Positions 29,843 to 39,516 are shown, numbered from the stretch's first letter. The stretch: DNA of 64,000 nt from Ostrinia nubilalis (GCF_963855985.1 NC_087098.1:14962501-15026500), one strand, 5' to 3'. Notes: generated from the sequence alone by a model not told the origin. Translations and numbers: made by a program.

Positions 29843-30697
29843 GATATCCTTAGACCTTAATCATAACCAATGCATTATAGGATCTGTTGAAAAAAGTGAA
29901 ATTATGAATGTGCCTTATACATTCTTTTCTCACTTATTCCCACTACATTTGTATATAAAAATACTCGCGATCATTAGAATTCACTTAGGAGCTCACTTAC
30001 TAACTTAGATATTCCAATTGGAAGTCTGATGATAAATCAAAGCAATTTATTAGATAAGATTTGCCAACCCTTTGATGTAGGTAAATGTAAGACAAAATAG
30101 TAAGAGTAGCTTTTGTGTATGTATGATTCTTGAATGCAGAATAAAATGAATTCTGTTTGTTCATTATGCCTAAAATAAAAATGAATGAGGTGCTCAATTT
30201 CTCATGCATTTTAATGTACCTATCTAATAAATAATATCAGTATGTATAACATGTTGTTTTTTTTACAAAACACTTCTCAATTTGATGTGATAAATTTTTT
30301 TTGTTTGAAATGACTGTAAAAATTAGTATTTATGTACTTTACTACTTATTCCCAGTGGTGTCGCTCTATAAGCGCCAATAGCGAGGTCTCTAAATATGAT
30401 CACAAGGTGCCACTGAAAGAATTCCCTTTACAGATTAGGCCTGATTTTTCAATCATTGGATAACTTTTAATACATACAAATCTTATCTGAATCACTGAAA
30501 TAATTACGATTTACAATATTGATGACTTTTACACAACACTACCTACAAATGGCCCAATGTTCCCACGCGGCCGGCCGGCCCTGTGCCGCGGCATTGACCA
30601 TACACACAACTATTGGTTTTGGTAAGATATTAAGAATTAAATGAGAGTACATAATAATTTATAACATATTTATTGGCAACAAAGTTTCATGCTGATT
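29843..30697. other. Convergent 3' region of PBDC1 and NO66
   Basis: Holds the PBDC1 3' UTR (AATAAA at 30140) and, on the minus strand, the NO66 poly(A) signal AATAAA at 30674-30669. A GGCCGGCCGGCC run lies at about 30570. Confidence 0.6.
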
Positions 30698-32494
30698 TTA
30701 ATCATCTTCAATATTATCCAAAGGGTATTCCGTCATAATTAGTCCTCGAGACCACAAAGCATCTGCCACTTGGAGCCTATCAGCTTCACTGGGAGCCTCC
30801 AAGTTTTCTACACTCACATAGTCTGGGTAAGATTCAATCAAGGTTTCTATCGCTGGAGCTAGCTCGTCCTCAATTTCTATAAATGACAACTCATTTCCAT
30901 GATACTCCAAAGAATTCTCAACATAGTAATACAGTCGGATACTTTCTTCTTCTTCTATCATTCTCAGTATATTCTTTCTCAGCAGCCTGATTTTTGTATC
31001 TAACCCAATTTCAATTCTATTTGTTACTACACCATCCTCAATCATGACATCGGAGTCGCCAAACACGGTGACAGCTTTTTCCAAATCGCTTAATACTGGA
31101 GGTAAGGCATCATACTGAAAGTTTTTATTCATTTGGTCTACAGCCTCATCAATTGGCAAGTGATCTTTGATTTTATCAAACAGAGTCTTTATTAAGTCCT
31201 CTATTTGTTTCCTTCGTGGTGTTTTGTTATTAGAGTTGACATAACCAAAGTTCTCATATAGATCTAATGGTAAACCTCTTCTTAGCTCTACATTTTCATT
31301 AATAGCAAGTTCTAGAGCTCCTGGAATGAGTCTTTCAAATAAGTCTGCCCATGAGTGCTTTTGGTACATACTGACAGTGACATGTAGAGAATGCTCGCCT
31401 TCAATTGTTACTCCCTGATGAATGTATCCCCGTGGAAAGTAGAGCATATCACCTGCCTCTAGTGTGACTTCTAGAATTGGTTCTCCTATTTCATTTTGAT
31501 CGAAGTTCTTCGATGATACTCTTGGCAAAACTTCGTTTTCACTTCTAGGCTTGTAAACTCGCCAGTGCTTCTTACCTTCTGCTTGAAGGATGAATGCTTC
31601 AATATCATCATAGTGTGGAGCAAACCCTTGACTGTCTGGGGGTGTCAAGTAAGCATTCGCACCCACAAATGAATTAAAGTACTCTTGCATTGTAGCATTA
31701 AGCAAGTGCAGTTTTGGGATATAAGTTTGGGGGTTTAACAATCTAATACTGCAGCCATTTAGATAGAAATCCCACACTAAATGGGGGTGAGCTCTTCCTT
31801 CAGGATTGTGGGTCTCTCTCTTCTCATCAACATAAGAAGTGATATCAATATTTTTGGTAAATTGTATAGATTCATTCCTGAGCATATTATCTATGATTGG
31901 CGTTGAAATGATTTCTTTGTAATATGACGATTTATTTCTTGCTATATGTAGTGGCTTCTTTTCCCAAACTCTGTCCAGAAATTCTTTTGGGTTGTATGGT
32001 GCAATCATCCATTTGAATACTTTTAGTCCCTCTTCTATGCTGTCAGTTTGTACTGGTGTGAATTCCAAGTATCCTTCACTGGAGTGCGAACATGTCTCAT
32101 CGGCAGACGCACCATTTTCATAGTATTGTGCAAAGTTGTGGATGGGAGCAGGTACCAATGTAGGAATGTCTTCACTCTCCGAATCTTCTTGCGTTCTTTT
32201 ACTGACAATACTATTATTCTTAGTTACCTTATTTTCTTTAGATTTCTTAGACTTCTTCTTCTTATGGGATTTTTTCTTCACTATATTTTTCTGCTCTTTC
32301 ATTCTCTTTTGTTGCCTTTTCACTTTCTGCGCTACTTCAATCATAAGACTGTCTGGTATATTTTTAGAAGAAGCCTTCGGTGAAACGATCACATTTTTCT
32401 TATTCTTACGATTAGTTTTCTTCTTTTCAACAAGACTAGGTTTCTTTTTATTATTTTTGTTATACATTGCAAAAGCCGATACAGGAGAATCCAT
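30698..32494 (-). CDS. NO66: Ribosomal oxygenase NO66 (JmjC histidyl hydroxylase)
   Basis: Fe(II)/2-oxoglutarate dioxygenase of the JmjC family. In other animals NO66 (RIOX1) is nucleolar, hydroxylates a histidine of ribosomal protein L8 (uL2) and has been reported to demethylate H3K36. The frame is 598 residues in a single exon. Residues 1-110 are a Lys-rich basic tail typical of the family. The JmjC barrel spans about 160-390 with NGCSIRLLNPQTY, the metal-binding HxD (H294, D296 in GFAPHYDDIEAF), LYFPRGYIHQ and the third ligand region EHSLHVTVS (about 368-373). The C-terminal dimerisation and winged-helix parts follow (RRGLPLDLYENFG, DALPPVLSDLEKA, LSRG-like end). The catalytic residues are intact. 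The DIRS retrotransposon begins about 355 bp upstream of the start codon. Confidence 0.95.
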   Translation of the reverse strand: MDSPVSAFAMYNKNNKKKPSLVEKKKTNRKNKKNVIVSPKASSKNIPDSLMIEVAQKVKRQQKRMKEQKNIVKKKSHKKKKSKKSKENKVTKNNSIVSKRTQEDSESEDIPTLVPAPIHNFAQYYENGASADETCSHSSEGYLEFTPVQTDSIEEGLKVFKWMIAPYNPKEFLDRVWEKKPLHIARNKSSYYKEIISTPIIDNMLRNESIQFTKNIDITSYVDEKRETHNPEGRAHPHLVWDFYLNGCSIRLLNPQTYIPKLHLLNATMQEYFNSFVGANAYLTPPDSQGFAPHYDDIEAFILQAEGKKHWRVYKPRSENEVLPRVSSKNFDQNEIGEPILEVTLEAGDMLYFPRGYIHQGVTIEGEHSLHVTVSMYQKHSWADLFERLIPGALELAINENVELRRGLPLDLYENFGYVNSNNKTPRRKQIEDLIKTLFDKIKDHLPIDEAVDQMNKNFQYDALPPVLSDLEKAVTVFGDSDVMIEDGVVTNRIEIGLDTKIRLLRKNILRMIEEEESIRLYYYVENSLEYHGNELSFIEIEDELAPAIETLIESYPDYVSVENLEAPSEADRLQVADALWSRGLIMTEYPLDNIEDD

Positions 32495-32850
32495 TTTAGA
32501 GGTTATTTTATAATTTACGACTGTTATGAATTATTTTGTAATTGATTTCATTTGGAAATCACTTTACAGTAAACTTTATTTATTGGTTGATTACCAAATA
32601 ATTAAAAGGTAGCACTTTGGGTAGCACTAAAACGAAATTGTAAACAACACGCTCATCGACAGGCACTTTGAGGTTATTTTTTTGCGTTTCGTTACACCAG
32701 TTACACCATGATGCATGTAAAATAAGCTAAACGTCGAATCAAAGTCGTAAAAAATATCTATAATAATAATTTTAACAAATTATACGTTCATTAATTAATT
32801 TATAATTCAAATCGAATTACTAAATAACAATTCTGTTGTAAAAATTGGAT
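32495..32850 (-). promoter_or_regulatory. NO66: NO66 promoter and leader region
   Basis: A short AT-rich stretch between the NO66 ATG and the DIRS left end. No specific element is assigned. Whether the promoter is complete or displaced by the insertion is not visible. Confidence 0.4.
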
Positions 32851-33042
32851 CATTGTGCTTCCTCGCCTTGTCCGGGGGAATGGGTGAGAGAGCTATTGCT
32901 GATTTCATCGTTTTAACAGGTTTTTTCGTCTGGCAACACTGGTTTCCCGCCCTTTTTCCTGCAACATAGACTACAAACCGCGCGAATCATCCCCTCCACC
33001 AAGTGTGGGCGCCCATCATGGCGGCCGTCCATCGCTCATTGC
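32851..33042. repeat. DIRS left inverted terminal repeat
   Basis: Reverse complement of 39294-39470. The outer edge CATTGTGCTTCCTCGCCTTG is complementary to the first half of the internal complementary region. Confidence 0.9.
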
Positions 33043-33113
33043 GTTGCTGAACTTCGCAGGATTAACAAGGTTAAGAGGAAGTCCTGTCAGTTTATTCAGA
33101 AAAAATATTCAAC

Positions 33114-33844
33114 ATGGACGCCTCATCGTCTGGTGATGCTGAAAGGAGCCGGAAGGGGCGAAGAAGACGGAGGGCACCATCAACAAGTTCCTCTTCTTCA
33201 AGTAGCTCGATAGAACGGGCTAATTGGCGGCATTCTGCAAAAAGAGCTAAGTACCACAATTCCGATACTTTATTAGAAAATTTGTGTAACCAAGTTGAAG
33301 TATTAACGAATTTTATGCATAATATTGTTCAAAACAACGAAATCCCAAGTCAATCAATTTTGCCGGGTGCTACAGATAGTACACCCACGGCCACCTTAGA
33401 AACAGAATTGCAAAATGAGGGTAGTAAAGAGTTTTGTTTAAAATCCTTGCAAACAACATTAAAAGAATCTGGTTTTGGTAAAACTGACCAGGATCGATTT
33501 GACATCATTAACTCATTGCAACTATTTGGGTCACCTGATTGGTTGAACATTAATTTCATTGATACACAAAAATCTTATTTATCTAAACCTGGTTTTGTCG
33601 AGTTGGAAACGAACGACGATTTGAAACCATACGATAAAAATAAATTTCTACCCTCATGTGAACGCACGTTCGCGGCTTTATCAAATGCCATACTTTTACA
33701 AAGAGGAATGTTGCAAAATAATGTTACTCAATTGTTGACTTGGGTGAAGGACTTGCAGTCCGTCTCCTATGATGAATTTAGTGCTAAAATCAAGGAATTA
33801 TTTTGTGAGGATAAGGATTACAATGAAAGGACAATGGGCAAAAT
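33114..33844 (+). pseudogene. DIRS gag-like ORF, 5' part (interrupted)
   Basis: The open frame starts MDASSSGDAERSRKGRRRRR and includes a Ser-rich linker and a structural-protein-like region. It runs into the inserted TIR element at about 33845 and stops at 33884, so the last dozen codons are not gag. The continuation is at about 35026-35487. Gag of DIRS elements is poorly conserved, so the assignment rests on position. Confidence 0.7.
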
Positions 33845-34124
33845 GGTACCCGGCTCCAATAGATATGTGTCTAGTATCGTTTGAAAGGTCTTACCAAGAT
33901 GAACAACTTTTACTATGACCACCAGCCTCAGATCTGGTTGTGTACGAAGATATACATACTTTTTTGCAGAATGGTACCCGGCTCCAATAGTTATGTTTGT
34001 AGTGTCATTTGAAAGGTCTTACCAAGACGAACAACATTTACTATGGCCACCAGCCTCAGATCTGGTTGCGTTCGAAGATAAAGATACTTTTTGTGTAACC
34101 TAAGTATCATACAGTATGAAGGGG

Positions 34125-34285
34125 GACGCGCTCAGGGCAGGGCACCGACGAGATGGTCGGACGCGGTGAGGAAGACGGTGGGCGGAAGTTTGCATCGTGC
34201 GGTCCACACAGCTTATGACCGCAGTCTGTGGAGGAACACTATCTGTGGTCGCGATCCTCATCAGTGAGGGACCGAGGAAGAAGAA
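34125..34285 (+). mobile_element. LINE 3'-tail fragment, RTE-like
   Basis: Frame reading ...RTRWSDAVRKTV...AYDRSLWRNTI, the typical carboxy end of RTE-type ORFs, followed by (GAA)n. Confidence 0.5.
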
Positions 34286-34423
34286 GAATAACTATCATAC
34301 GTGTCCATCGTATGGTACTTAGGTTATGCGAGGCAGGAAGGGTTTACTGCTCCAGCATCCTTCCTTAACTCTATAATTATAGATGGGGATAATTGTGAAA
34401 TATTTTTATTTAAAGAAGTACTA

Positions 34424-34542
34424 CCCCTTTATTAATAAAAAGTTACACCTAGGAAGAACCTTGGATTAAAATGACATTTCCATACCAAATGACAATTTAA
34501 GCCAGAATTCAACTAGGGTGTAACTTTTATTAATAAAGGGGT
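34424..34542. mobile_element. MITE (CCCCTTTATTAATAAAA family)
   Basis: The ends CCCCTTTATTAATAAAA and TTTTATTAATAAAGGGG are inverted with ACACCTAG/CTAGGGTGT next inside. Confidence 0.75.
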
Positions 34543-34602
34543 TAAAGTTTTATTACTTCTTACGGGTTTTATTATGAGTTGCTAAAGCGAATAAACCCAC
34601 AA

Positions 34603-34765
34603 GACCCAATAAGTCCACCCACAAGATGGACCGACGACCTCATAAAGGTAGCGGGAAGGCGCTGGATGCAGGCCGCCACCAACCGGCCATTGTGGAAATC
34701 ATTGGGGGAGGCCTATGTTCAAATGGACGTCCTATGGCTAAATTGATCATGATGATGATGATGAA
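34603..34765 (+). mobile_element. RTE LINE tail with 12-bp target duplication
   Basis: Encodes the RTE carboxy end (RWTDDLIKVAG-like) and finishes (GAT)n. AAAGCGAATAAA flanks it on both sides (about 34583-34594 and 34766-34777). Confidence 0.8.
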
Positions 34766-35025
34766 AGCGAATAAAGGGCTAATAGCTTGGGTAGTTCATC
34801 GTAGGTATAATCCTTTCCTTTTCAATGCTTCTTTTAGTTATATTAATAGATTGTATTCATAATACATACTCGTATACATGGATGATTGTGTTATACTTTC
34901 ATTATAATACTTAGTGGAATTACTGCTTTCAAAACGTGAATTAGAACTGGCCCCATAGCAGACATTTTCCTACATCTAAAGGCCTTTTAAAATATATATT
35001 GGTTATGGCTATTGGAGCGGGTACC

Positions 35026-35487
35026 ACTTTCCATACATTTGTGCCCATCATCCTTTCTAACAATATTATGCAAATTATTTGCGGAAAAAGAGCTTCAATC
35101 ATTAACAATCGACGAACTGAACTTTTGAAATCGGTTTCAAATAACTTCACGGCTGATAAATTCAAACGGATCCCACCATCTCCGGAATTTTTATTTCAGC
35201 CGGATCAATTTAATTCTTTGCTAGAGAAAGAGGGTGGTCCTACAAAAGTTTTTCAAAAACCCCAACTTGCAAAAACAACTAATGTTTCCTTTAAAGGACA
35301 ACCTCCAAAATTTGCTCCAAAGAATCAATATTTAACCTCCTTTCGAGGAAATACTAACGGACCATCAGTTCAGAGTTCAAAACAAGACTTGTCATCGCGA
35401 GGAAAACGAAAGTACTCTTATGACTCAAATAAAAAATCTAGTGGACGACGTCACGGCGGAGATTCCAAAAGACGTCGTTATGATTGA
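35026..35487 (+). pseudogene. DIRS gag-like ORF, 3' part
   Basis: The frame resumes after the insertion (FHTFVPIILSNN...) and ends in a basic tail (GRRHGGDSKRRRYD), typical of a nucleic-acid-binding gag end. It overlaps the RT frame by about 68 nt. Confidence 0.65.
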
Positions 35488-37372
35488 CTCGAGAGTGTTT
35501 CAAGCAGGGCGCTTGAAACATTTTCTCGAGAGGTGGGTAGCTCTAAAAACTCCAAAGGTGATTTTGAATATGATTTCAAATTTTCGAATACCATTCGTAA
35601 AAAAGCCCCCGCTGATTATTCCAAATCTAAATTATTATCAGACTCCGGATACCCCACAAATGTGTATAGAAGTGCAAAAAATGATCGATTCGAACATAAT
35701 CGAACCAGCTCAGGTGAGTCCCAGTTTTGTTTCACCGTTGTTCCTAATAGAGAAGACGGATCAATCATATCGACCAATTTTCAATTTAAAATGCCTAAAC
35801 CATTATATTTCGGTAAAGAAATTTTATCTTGTGTCGCACTTCGAGATACCCAAATTCCTTCAACCAGGCGATTGGTTGACAAAAATCGACATGTCACAAG
35901 CTTACTTTCACGTGAATGTAGCTCAAAGTCATCGACGCTTCCTAAGATTGATTTTCAGGCAAAAACTATACCAGATGACATGTCTTCCATTCGGTATAGC
36001 ATGCGCACCAAGATGTTTCGCAATGATAACAAATTTTTTAGCCCAAAAGCTAAGAGAAGTGGGAATGAGGGTAGTAGTATATTTGGACGATTTTTTGATT
36101 GTGAACCAGAGCCGAAGTCTGCTTCAGCAGCAGACCTCGGCTGCAGTACACTTACTTCAAGTGCTAGGTTGGATCCTAAATTTCGAAAAATCTATATTGT
36201 GCCCCACGCAGGACCTAGAGTTCTTAGGGATTCGATGGGACACAGCCTCAAATCGAAAATACCTTCCTCAGCAGAAGGTACTAAAACTTCGTGTGGAGTT
36301 TCAGCGACTCTTAACGAGGAAAACATGCTCATTGAGGGAAGCCCAATCGATACTAGGAAGGTTGAACTTCGCAAATTATGTAGTGGATCAAGGTCGTTTA
36401 CACTGCCGCTTGTTTCAGAGTCACCTACGAACCCTACGCCAGGGACATCCAAAGCAACGACACAGCCTACCCAAGGAAGTAATAGAGGAGCTGCAATGGT
36501 GGCGTCGATCGGTGAGCGAACACTCATTAATTCACTTACCTCAGGTCACACATCACCTTGTAACCGATGCATCAGATCAGGGCTGGGGTGCCCTACTGAA
36601 CGACACTCACCTGTCGGGTCAGTGGGCTCCTCATCAACAGCGCTGGCACAGCAACATCAAGGAATTGGTTGCCATCCAGAAGGCAATAGCAGCCTGTGCA
36701 CACGACCTTCACGGTGCCTGTCTTTTGATCCAATCGGACAATACGACGGCGATGGCCTACTTACGCAACCAGGGTGGGACGAGATCTCCAATGCTAATGG
36801 CACAGACTCGAGAGGTATGTCAACTCATCCAGGACTTACAGATGGTAGTCATATGTCAACACCTACCGGGATGCTTCAACGGCATCGCGGACCGCATGTC
36901 TCGAGGGAAACCAATCCCGGAATGGCATCTCCTGCCAGAGGTAACTTCGGAACTATTTCGGACATTTGGTGTTCCACAGATAGACCTTTTCGCATCTTTT
37001 CGAGCGCACGTAGTTCAGCGCTACGTGTCGATGGACCCGTGGGACAAGAGAGCGGAGTTTCACAATGCCTTCAGCCGGCAGTGGAATTACAATCTAGGGT
37101 GGGTGTTTCCACCCCCGTCTCTCATACCACGAGTATTAATTCATCTGAACAGTTGCAGCGGCCTATACATAGTGATAGCACCAAAATGGCCGAAATCGTT
37201 TTGGAGACCAGACCTCCAGAACAGAGCCCTCAGCGGGCCAGTTCAAATTCAGAACCTGAGCGAGACGTTAGTGGACATGACCACAGGTTACTCACTTCCA
37301 AGGGTAGAGGACCTTATTCTGGTAGCATGGTTGATTGGAGCTGGGACTCTCTCCTCCAGAGTTGGACTGTAG
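35420..37372 (+). CDS. DIRS reverse transcriptase / RNase H / methyltransferase-like ORF
   Basis: 650 codons, uninterrupted. The RT domain carries QSYRPIFNLKCLNHYI, DWLTKIDMSQAYFHV, LPFGIACAPRCFA and the catalytic VYLDDFLIV. RNase H follows with HLVTDASDQGWGALL and IQSDNTTAMAYL. The last 150 residues (PQIDLFASFRAHVVQRYVS, WVFPPPSLIPRVLIHLN, VIAPKWPKSFW) match the methyltransferase-like domain carried by DIRS elements. It lies in a different frame from, and entirely overlaps, the first two-thirds of the recombinase frame. Intact motifs suggest the element was active not long ago, although gag is now broken. Confidence 0.92.
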   Translation: MTQIKNLVDDVTAEIPKDVVMIDSRVFQAGRLKHFLERWVALKTPKVILNMISNFRIPFVKKPPLIIPNLNYYQTPDTPQMCIEVQKMIDSNIIEPAQVSPSFVSPLFLIEKTDQSYRPIFNLKCLNHYISVKKFYLVSHFEIPKFLQPGDWLTKIDMSQAYFHVNVAQSHRRFLRLIFRQKLYQMTCLPFGIACAPRCFAMITNFLAQKLREVGMRVVVYLDDFLIVNQSRSLLQQQTSAAVHLLQVLGWILNFEKSILCPTQDLEFLGIRWDTASNRKYLPQQKVLKLRVEFQRLLTRKTCSLREAQSILGRLNFANYVVDQGRLHCRLFQSHLRTLRQGHPKQRHSLPKEVIEELQWWRRSVSEHSLIHLPQVTHHLVTDASDQGWGALLNDTHLSGQWAPHQQRWHSNIKELVAIQKAIAACAHDLHGACLLIQSDNTTAMAYLRNQGGTRSPMLMAQTREVCQLIQDLQMVVICQHLPGCFNGIADRMSRGKPIPEWHLLPEVTSELFRTFGVPQIDLFASFRAHVVQRYVSMDPWDKRAEFHNAFSRQWNYNLGWVFPPPSLIPRVLIHLNSCSGLYIVIAPKWPKSFWRPDLQNRALSGPVQIQNLSETLVDMTTGYSLPRVEDLILVAWLIGAGTLSSRVGL

Positions 37373-38262
37373 AAGAAAAGGCTCTGCTGCTTAATGGTTG
37401 GCGTAAGTCTACGACGTTATCATATAAACCGGCGTGGAACCGCTGGGTGAAATGGTGCGCGGAGAATAATGTCACAGTGTCAACTCCCTTGGCTAAAGAC
37501 CTGGCAAAGTTTCTAGCACATCTTCATTTGACAGAGAAATTGGCGCCTGCTACAATTCATTTGCACAAGTCGGTAATATCGACTATATGCGAACCTCATG
37601 TAGGCAAAAAATTAAGCGAGGACATCTTCGTAAGACAGGTACTAAAATCTATTACACTTACACGACCAAGAGTTAAAAAAGTGCCAATTTGGGATCCGCA
37701 GCTTGTAGTCCAGTGGCTTAAAGACAATAATCCAGAAGTTGTCTCTTTATTCGAGGCAAACCGACGCTGTGCAACGATTTTATTGCTTGTGTCAGGTAGA
37801 CGTATTCATGATTTGACACTTTTAAACGTGTCTTCTGATCATTTGGAGCATGACGGCTCCAATATTATACTATGGCCAACTTTTGGCTCGAAGACTGACA
37901 CCACCCGGCATCAGCAATCGGGGTGGAAGCTGATCCCCCACGAAAATCAAATGTTGGACCCAGTGTATTGGATACATAAGGTCATCGAATTATCAGCTAC
38001 GAGAAGAGGCTCACTTCAGCAACTTTTTATTACAACCCAAGGTAAGGCGAAGCCTGCTTCCAGGACAGTAATTGCTAATTGGGTAAGAACTATTTTTAAG
38101 GCCGCAGGTATTGATGCTAGCCCAGGAAGCAGTAGATCAGCTGTTGCATCGCTCAATTGGCTTTGCAATGTTCCAATTGACAAAATTCTTAAAAAAGGTA
38201 ATTGGAATCAGGCTTCGACCTTTCTTAAACATTATTGTAGGGAAATTAGAAATACTAGGTAA
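35533..38262 (+). CDS. DIRS tyrosine recombinase ORF
   Basis: 909 open codons in the +1 frame relative to the RT ORF. Recognisable recombinase sequence begins only near 37320. It shows an SAM-like N-terminal region (GWRKSTTLSYKPAWNRWVKW, PLAKDLAKFLAHL) and a catalytic domain with LLLVSGRRIHDLTLL (first Arg) and SRSAVASLNW. The C-terminal box GNWNQASTFLKHYCRE contains the nucleophilic Tyr. The upstream 590 codons overlap the RT/RNase H region and have Ser/Pro-rich composition; whether they are translated is unknown. The enzyme would integrate the circular DNA copy without target duplication, which fits the element ends. Confidence 0.88.
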   Translation: MGSSKNSKGDFEYDFKFSNTIRKKAPADYSKSKLLSDSGYPTNVYRSAKNDRFEHNRTSSGESQFCFTVVPNREDGSIISTNFQFKMPKPLYFGKEILSCVALRDTQIPSTRRLVDKNRHVTSLLSRECSSKSSTLPKIDFQAKTIPDDMSSIRYSMRTKMFRNDNKFFSPKAKRSGNEGSSIFGRFFDCEPEPKSASAADLGCSTLTSSARLDPKFRKIYIVPHAGPRVLRDSMGHSLKSKIPSSAEGTKTSCGVSATLNEENMLIEGSPIDTRKVELRKLCSGSRSFTLPLVSESPTNPTPGTSKATTQPTQGSNRGAAMVASIGERTLINSLTSGHTSPCNRCIRSGLGCPTERHSPVGSVGSSSTALAQQHQGIGCHPEGNSSLCTRPSRCLSFDPIGQYDGDGLLTQPGWDEISNANGTDSRGMSTHPGLTDGSHMSTPTGMLQRHRGPHVSRETNPGMASPARGNFGTISDIWCSTDRPFRIFSSARSSALRVDGPVGQESGVSQCLQPAVELQSRVGVSTPVSHTTSINSSEQLQRPIHSDSTKMAEIVLETRPPEQSPQRASSNSEPERDVSGHDHRLLTSKGRGPYSGSMVDWSWDSLLQSWTVEEKALLLNGWRKSTTLSYKPAWNRWVKWCAENNVTVSTPLAKDLAKFLAHLHLTEKLAPATIHLHKSVISTICEPHVGKKLSEDIFVRQVLKSITLTRPRVKKVPIWDPQLVVQWLKDNNPEVVSLFEANRRCATILLLVSGRRIHDLTLLNVSSDHLEHDGSNIILWPTFGSKTDTTRHQQSGWKLIPHENQMLDPVYWIHKVIELSATRRGSLQQLFITTQGKAKPASRTVIANWVRTIFKAAGIDASPGSSRSAVASLNWLCNVPIDKILKKGNWNQASTFLKHYCREIRNTR

Positions 38263-38433
38263 TCAATTTATCAACATGTCAAATTTATTTTTACCTTTAG
38301 ATGATTAGATAATGTTAATAACTAATAACCATAATAAATGAATATTTGCTTTTTTTATGAAGAGTTGAAATAAAGTTTAGTTTTCCTTATTTAATGTGTT
38401 ATAATTTTGTACCTTAAACTAAATTAATTTACA

Positions 38434-39117
38434 TACAGGGTGGAAACGATAAGTGATCTCACCCGATTATTTCTAAACTATACAAGATATCGAAAAACTG
38501 GTTACTGATCCTGAAAGTGCTTCACGAGCTCTTTCAAACGGTGCTAATAAACGATTACAGAATATAGAACTATCCGAAAATTCAATGTTTCCAGCTTCCA
38601 TACATTTGGTAAAGTTACATAATTTTAAAAACTACACAAGATATCGTAAAACTGGTTACTGATCCTTAAAGTGCTTCACAAGCTCTATCCAACGGTATCA
38701 ATATCAAGTTACAGAATAAACTGGATCTATCCTAAAATTCAATATTTCCGTCTTCCATACATTTAGTACTATCACAGTCATGGCACTCAGCTCTGGATAA
38801 TTTTATAGTAAACCTAAAACTAATGTTTTTGACAAATAATTTTGAATAAGATGCAAGTTCCGAGTTTATTTAACCGACTTTTTAAGTTTATTATTTAACA
38901 AAAAATAAATTGCACTTCTAAATCGTGTCGTCGGCATAGATTTAGTATGGAAGCTGGAAACATTGAATTTTGGGATAGTTCTAGTTTATTCTGTAACCTA
39001 TTATTGGTACCGCTTGAAAGAGCTTGTGAAGCACTTTCAGGATCAGTAACCAGTTTTTCGAAATCTTGTATAGTTTAAAAATAATCGAGTGAGATCACTT
39101 ATCGTTTCCACCCTGTA
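38434..39117. mobile_element. Mariner-like MITE with long inverted repeats
   Basis: TACAGGGTGGAAACGATAAG and CTTATCGTTTCCACCCTGTA are the ends, TA-flanked as for Tc1/mariner. Inverted blocks continue for more than 150 bp, with an internal near-duplicate (CTGGTTACTGATCC). It is inserted between the recombinase ORF and the DIRS internal complementary region. Confidence 0.8.
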
Positions 39118-39180
39118 TATGTGGACCGTTATGGTCAAGGCGCTAATCATCTATCCCTCACCAGGTGTTAACAGACATTT

Positions 39181-39271
39181 CTCACCCATTCCCCCGGACA
39201 AGGCGAGGAAGCACAATGTAGAGGTTTTACCTTCCAATAAAACCGCCATTGTGCTCCGAGCCTTGTCCGGG
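39181..39271. repeat. DIRS internal complementary region
   Basis: The left half complements the outer edge of the left terminal repeat and the right half complements that of the right repeat. They meet at AATG, the reverse of the CATT shared by the element ends. Confidence 0.9.
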
Positions 39272-39293
39272 CATTTTATTGCCCCTGGTGAGA

Positions 39294-39516
39294 GCAATGA
39301 GCGATGGACGGCCGCCATGATGGGCGCCCACACTTGGTGGAGGGGATGATTCGCGCGGTTTGTAGTCTATGTTGCAGGAAAAAGGGCGGGAAACCAGTGT
39401 TGCCAGACGAAAAAACCTGTTAAAACGATGAAATCAGCAATAGCTCTCTCACCCATTCCCCCGGACAAGGCTCGGAGCACAATGGCGGTTTTATTGGAAG
39501 GTAAAACCTCTACATT
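39294..39516. repeat. DIRS right inverted terminal repeat
   Basis: Inverted match to 32851-33042 plus an outer extension (GGTAAAACCTCTACATT end). Confidence 0.9.

Larger units (their letters stand above)
33845..35025. mobile_element. TIR element inserted in DIRS gag, with nested repeats
   Basis: GGTACCCGGCTCCAATAG at the left and CTATTGGAGCGGGTACC at the right are inverted. A subterminal block of about 130 bp is repeated in tandem (33845 and 33972). Inside are LINE-derived pieces (about 34130-34290), a MITE (34424-34542) and an RTE tail (34600-34766). No clear target duplication was found. Confidence 0.6.
32851..39516 (+). mobile_element. DIRS-type tyrosine-recombinase retrotransposon
   Basis: Full DIRS layout: a left terminal repeat (32851-33042) and an inverted right terminal repeat (39294-39516), the right one about 45 bp longer at its outer edge. 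An internal complementary region (39181-39271) joins the complements of the two outer edges. Both ends share CATT (32851-32854, 39513-39516), the expected recombination point of a circular intermediate. The ORFs are gag-like, RT/RNase H/methyltransferase-like, and tyrosine recombinase. Gag is interrupted by a TIR element with nested repeats; the 3' region holds a mariner-like MITE. Confidence 0.93.

Noticed and set aside
32048..32513. Plus-strand ORFs opposite the NO66 N-terminus
   Set aside because: Shadows of the Lys-rich basic tail of NO66; no independent support.
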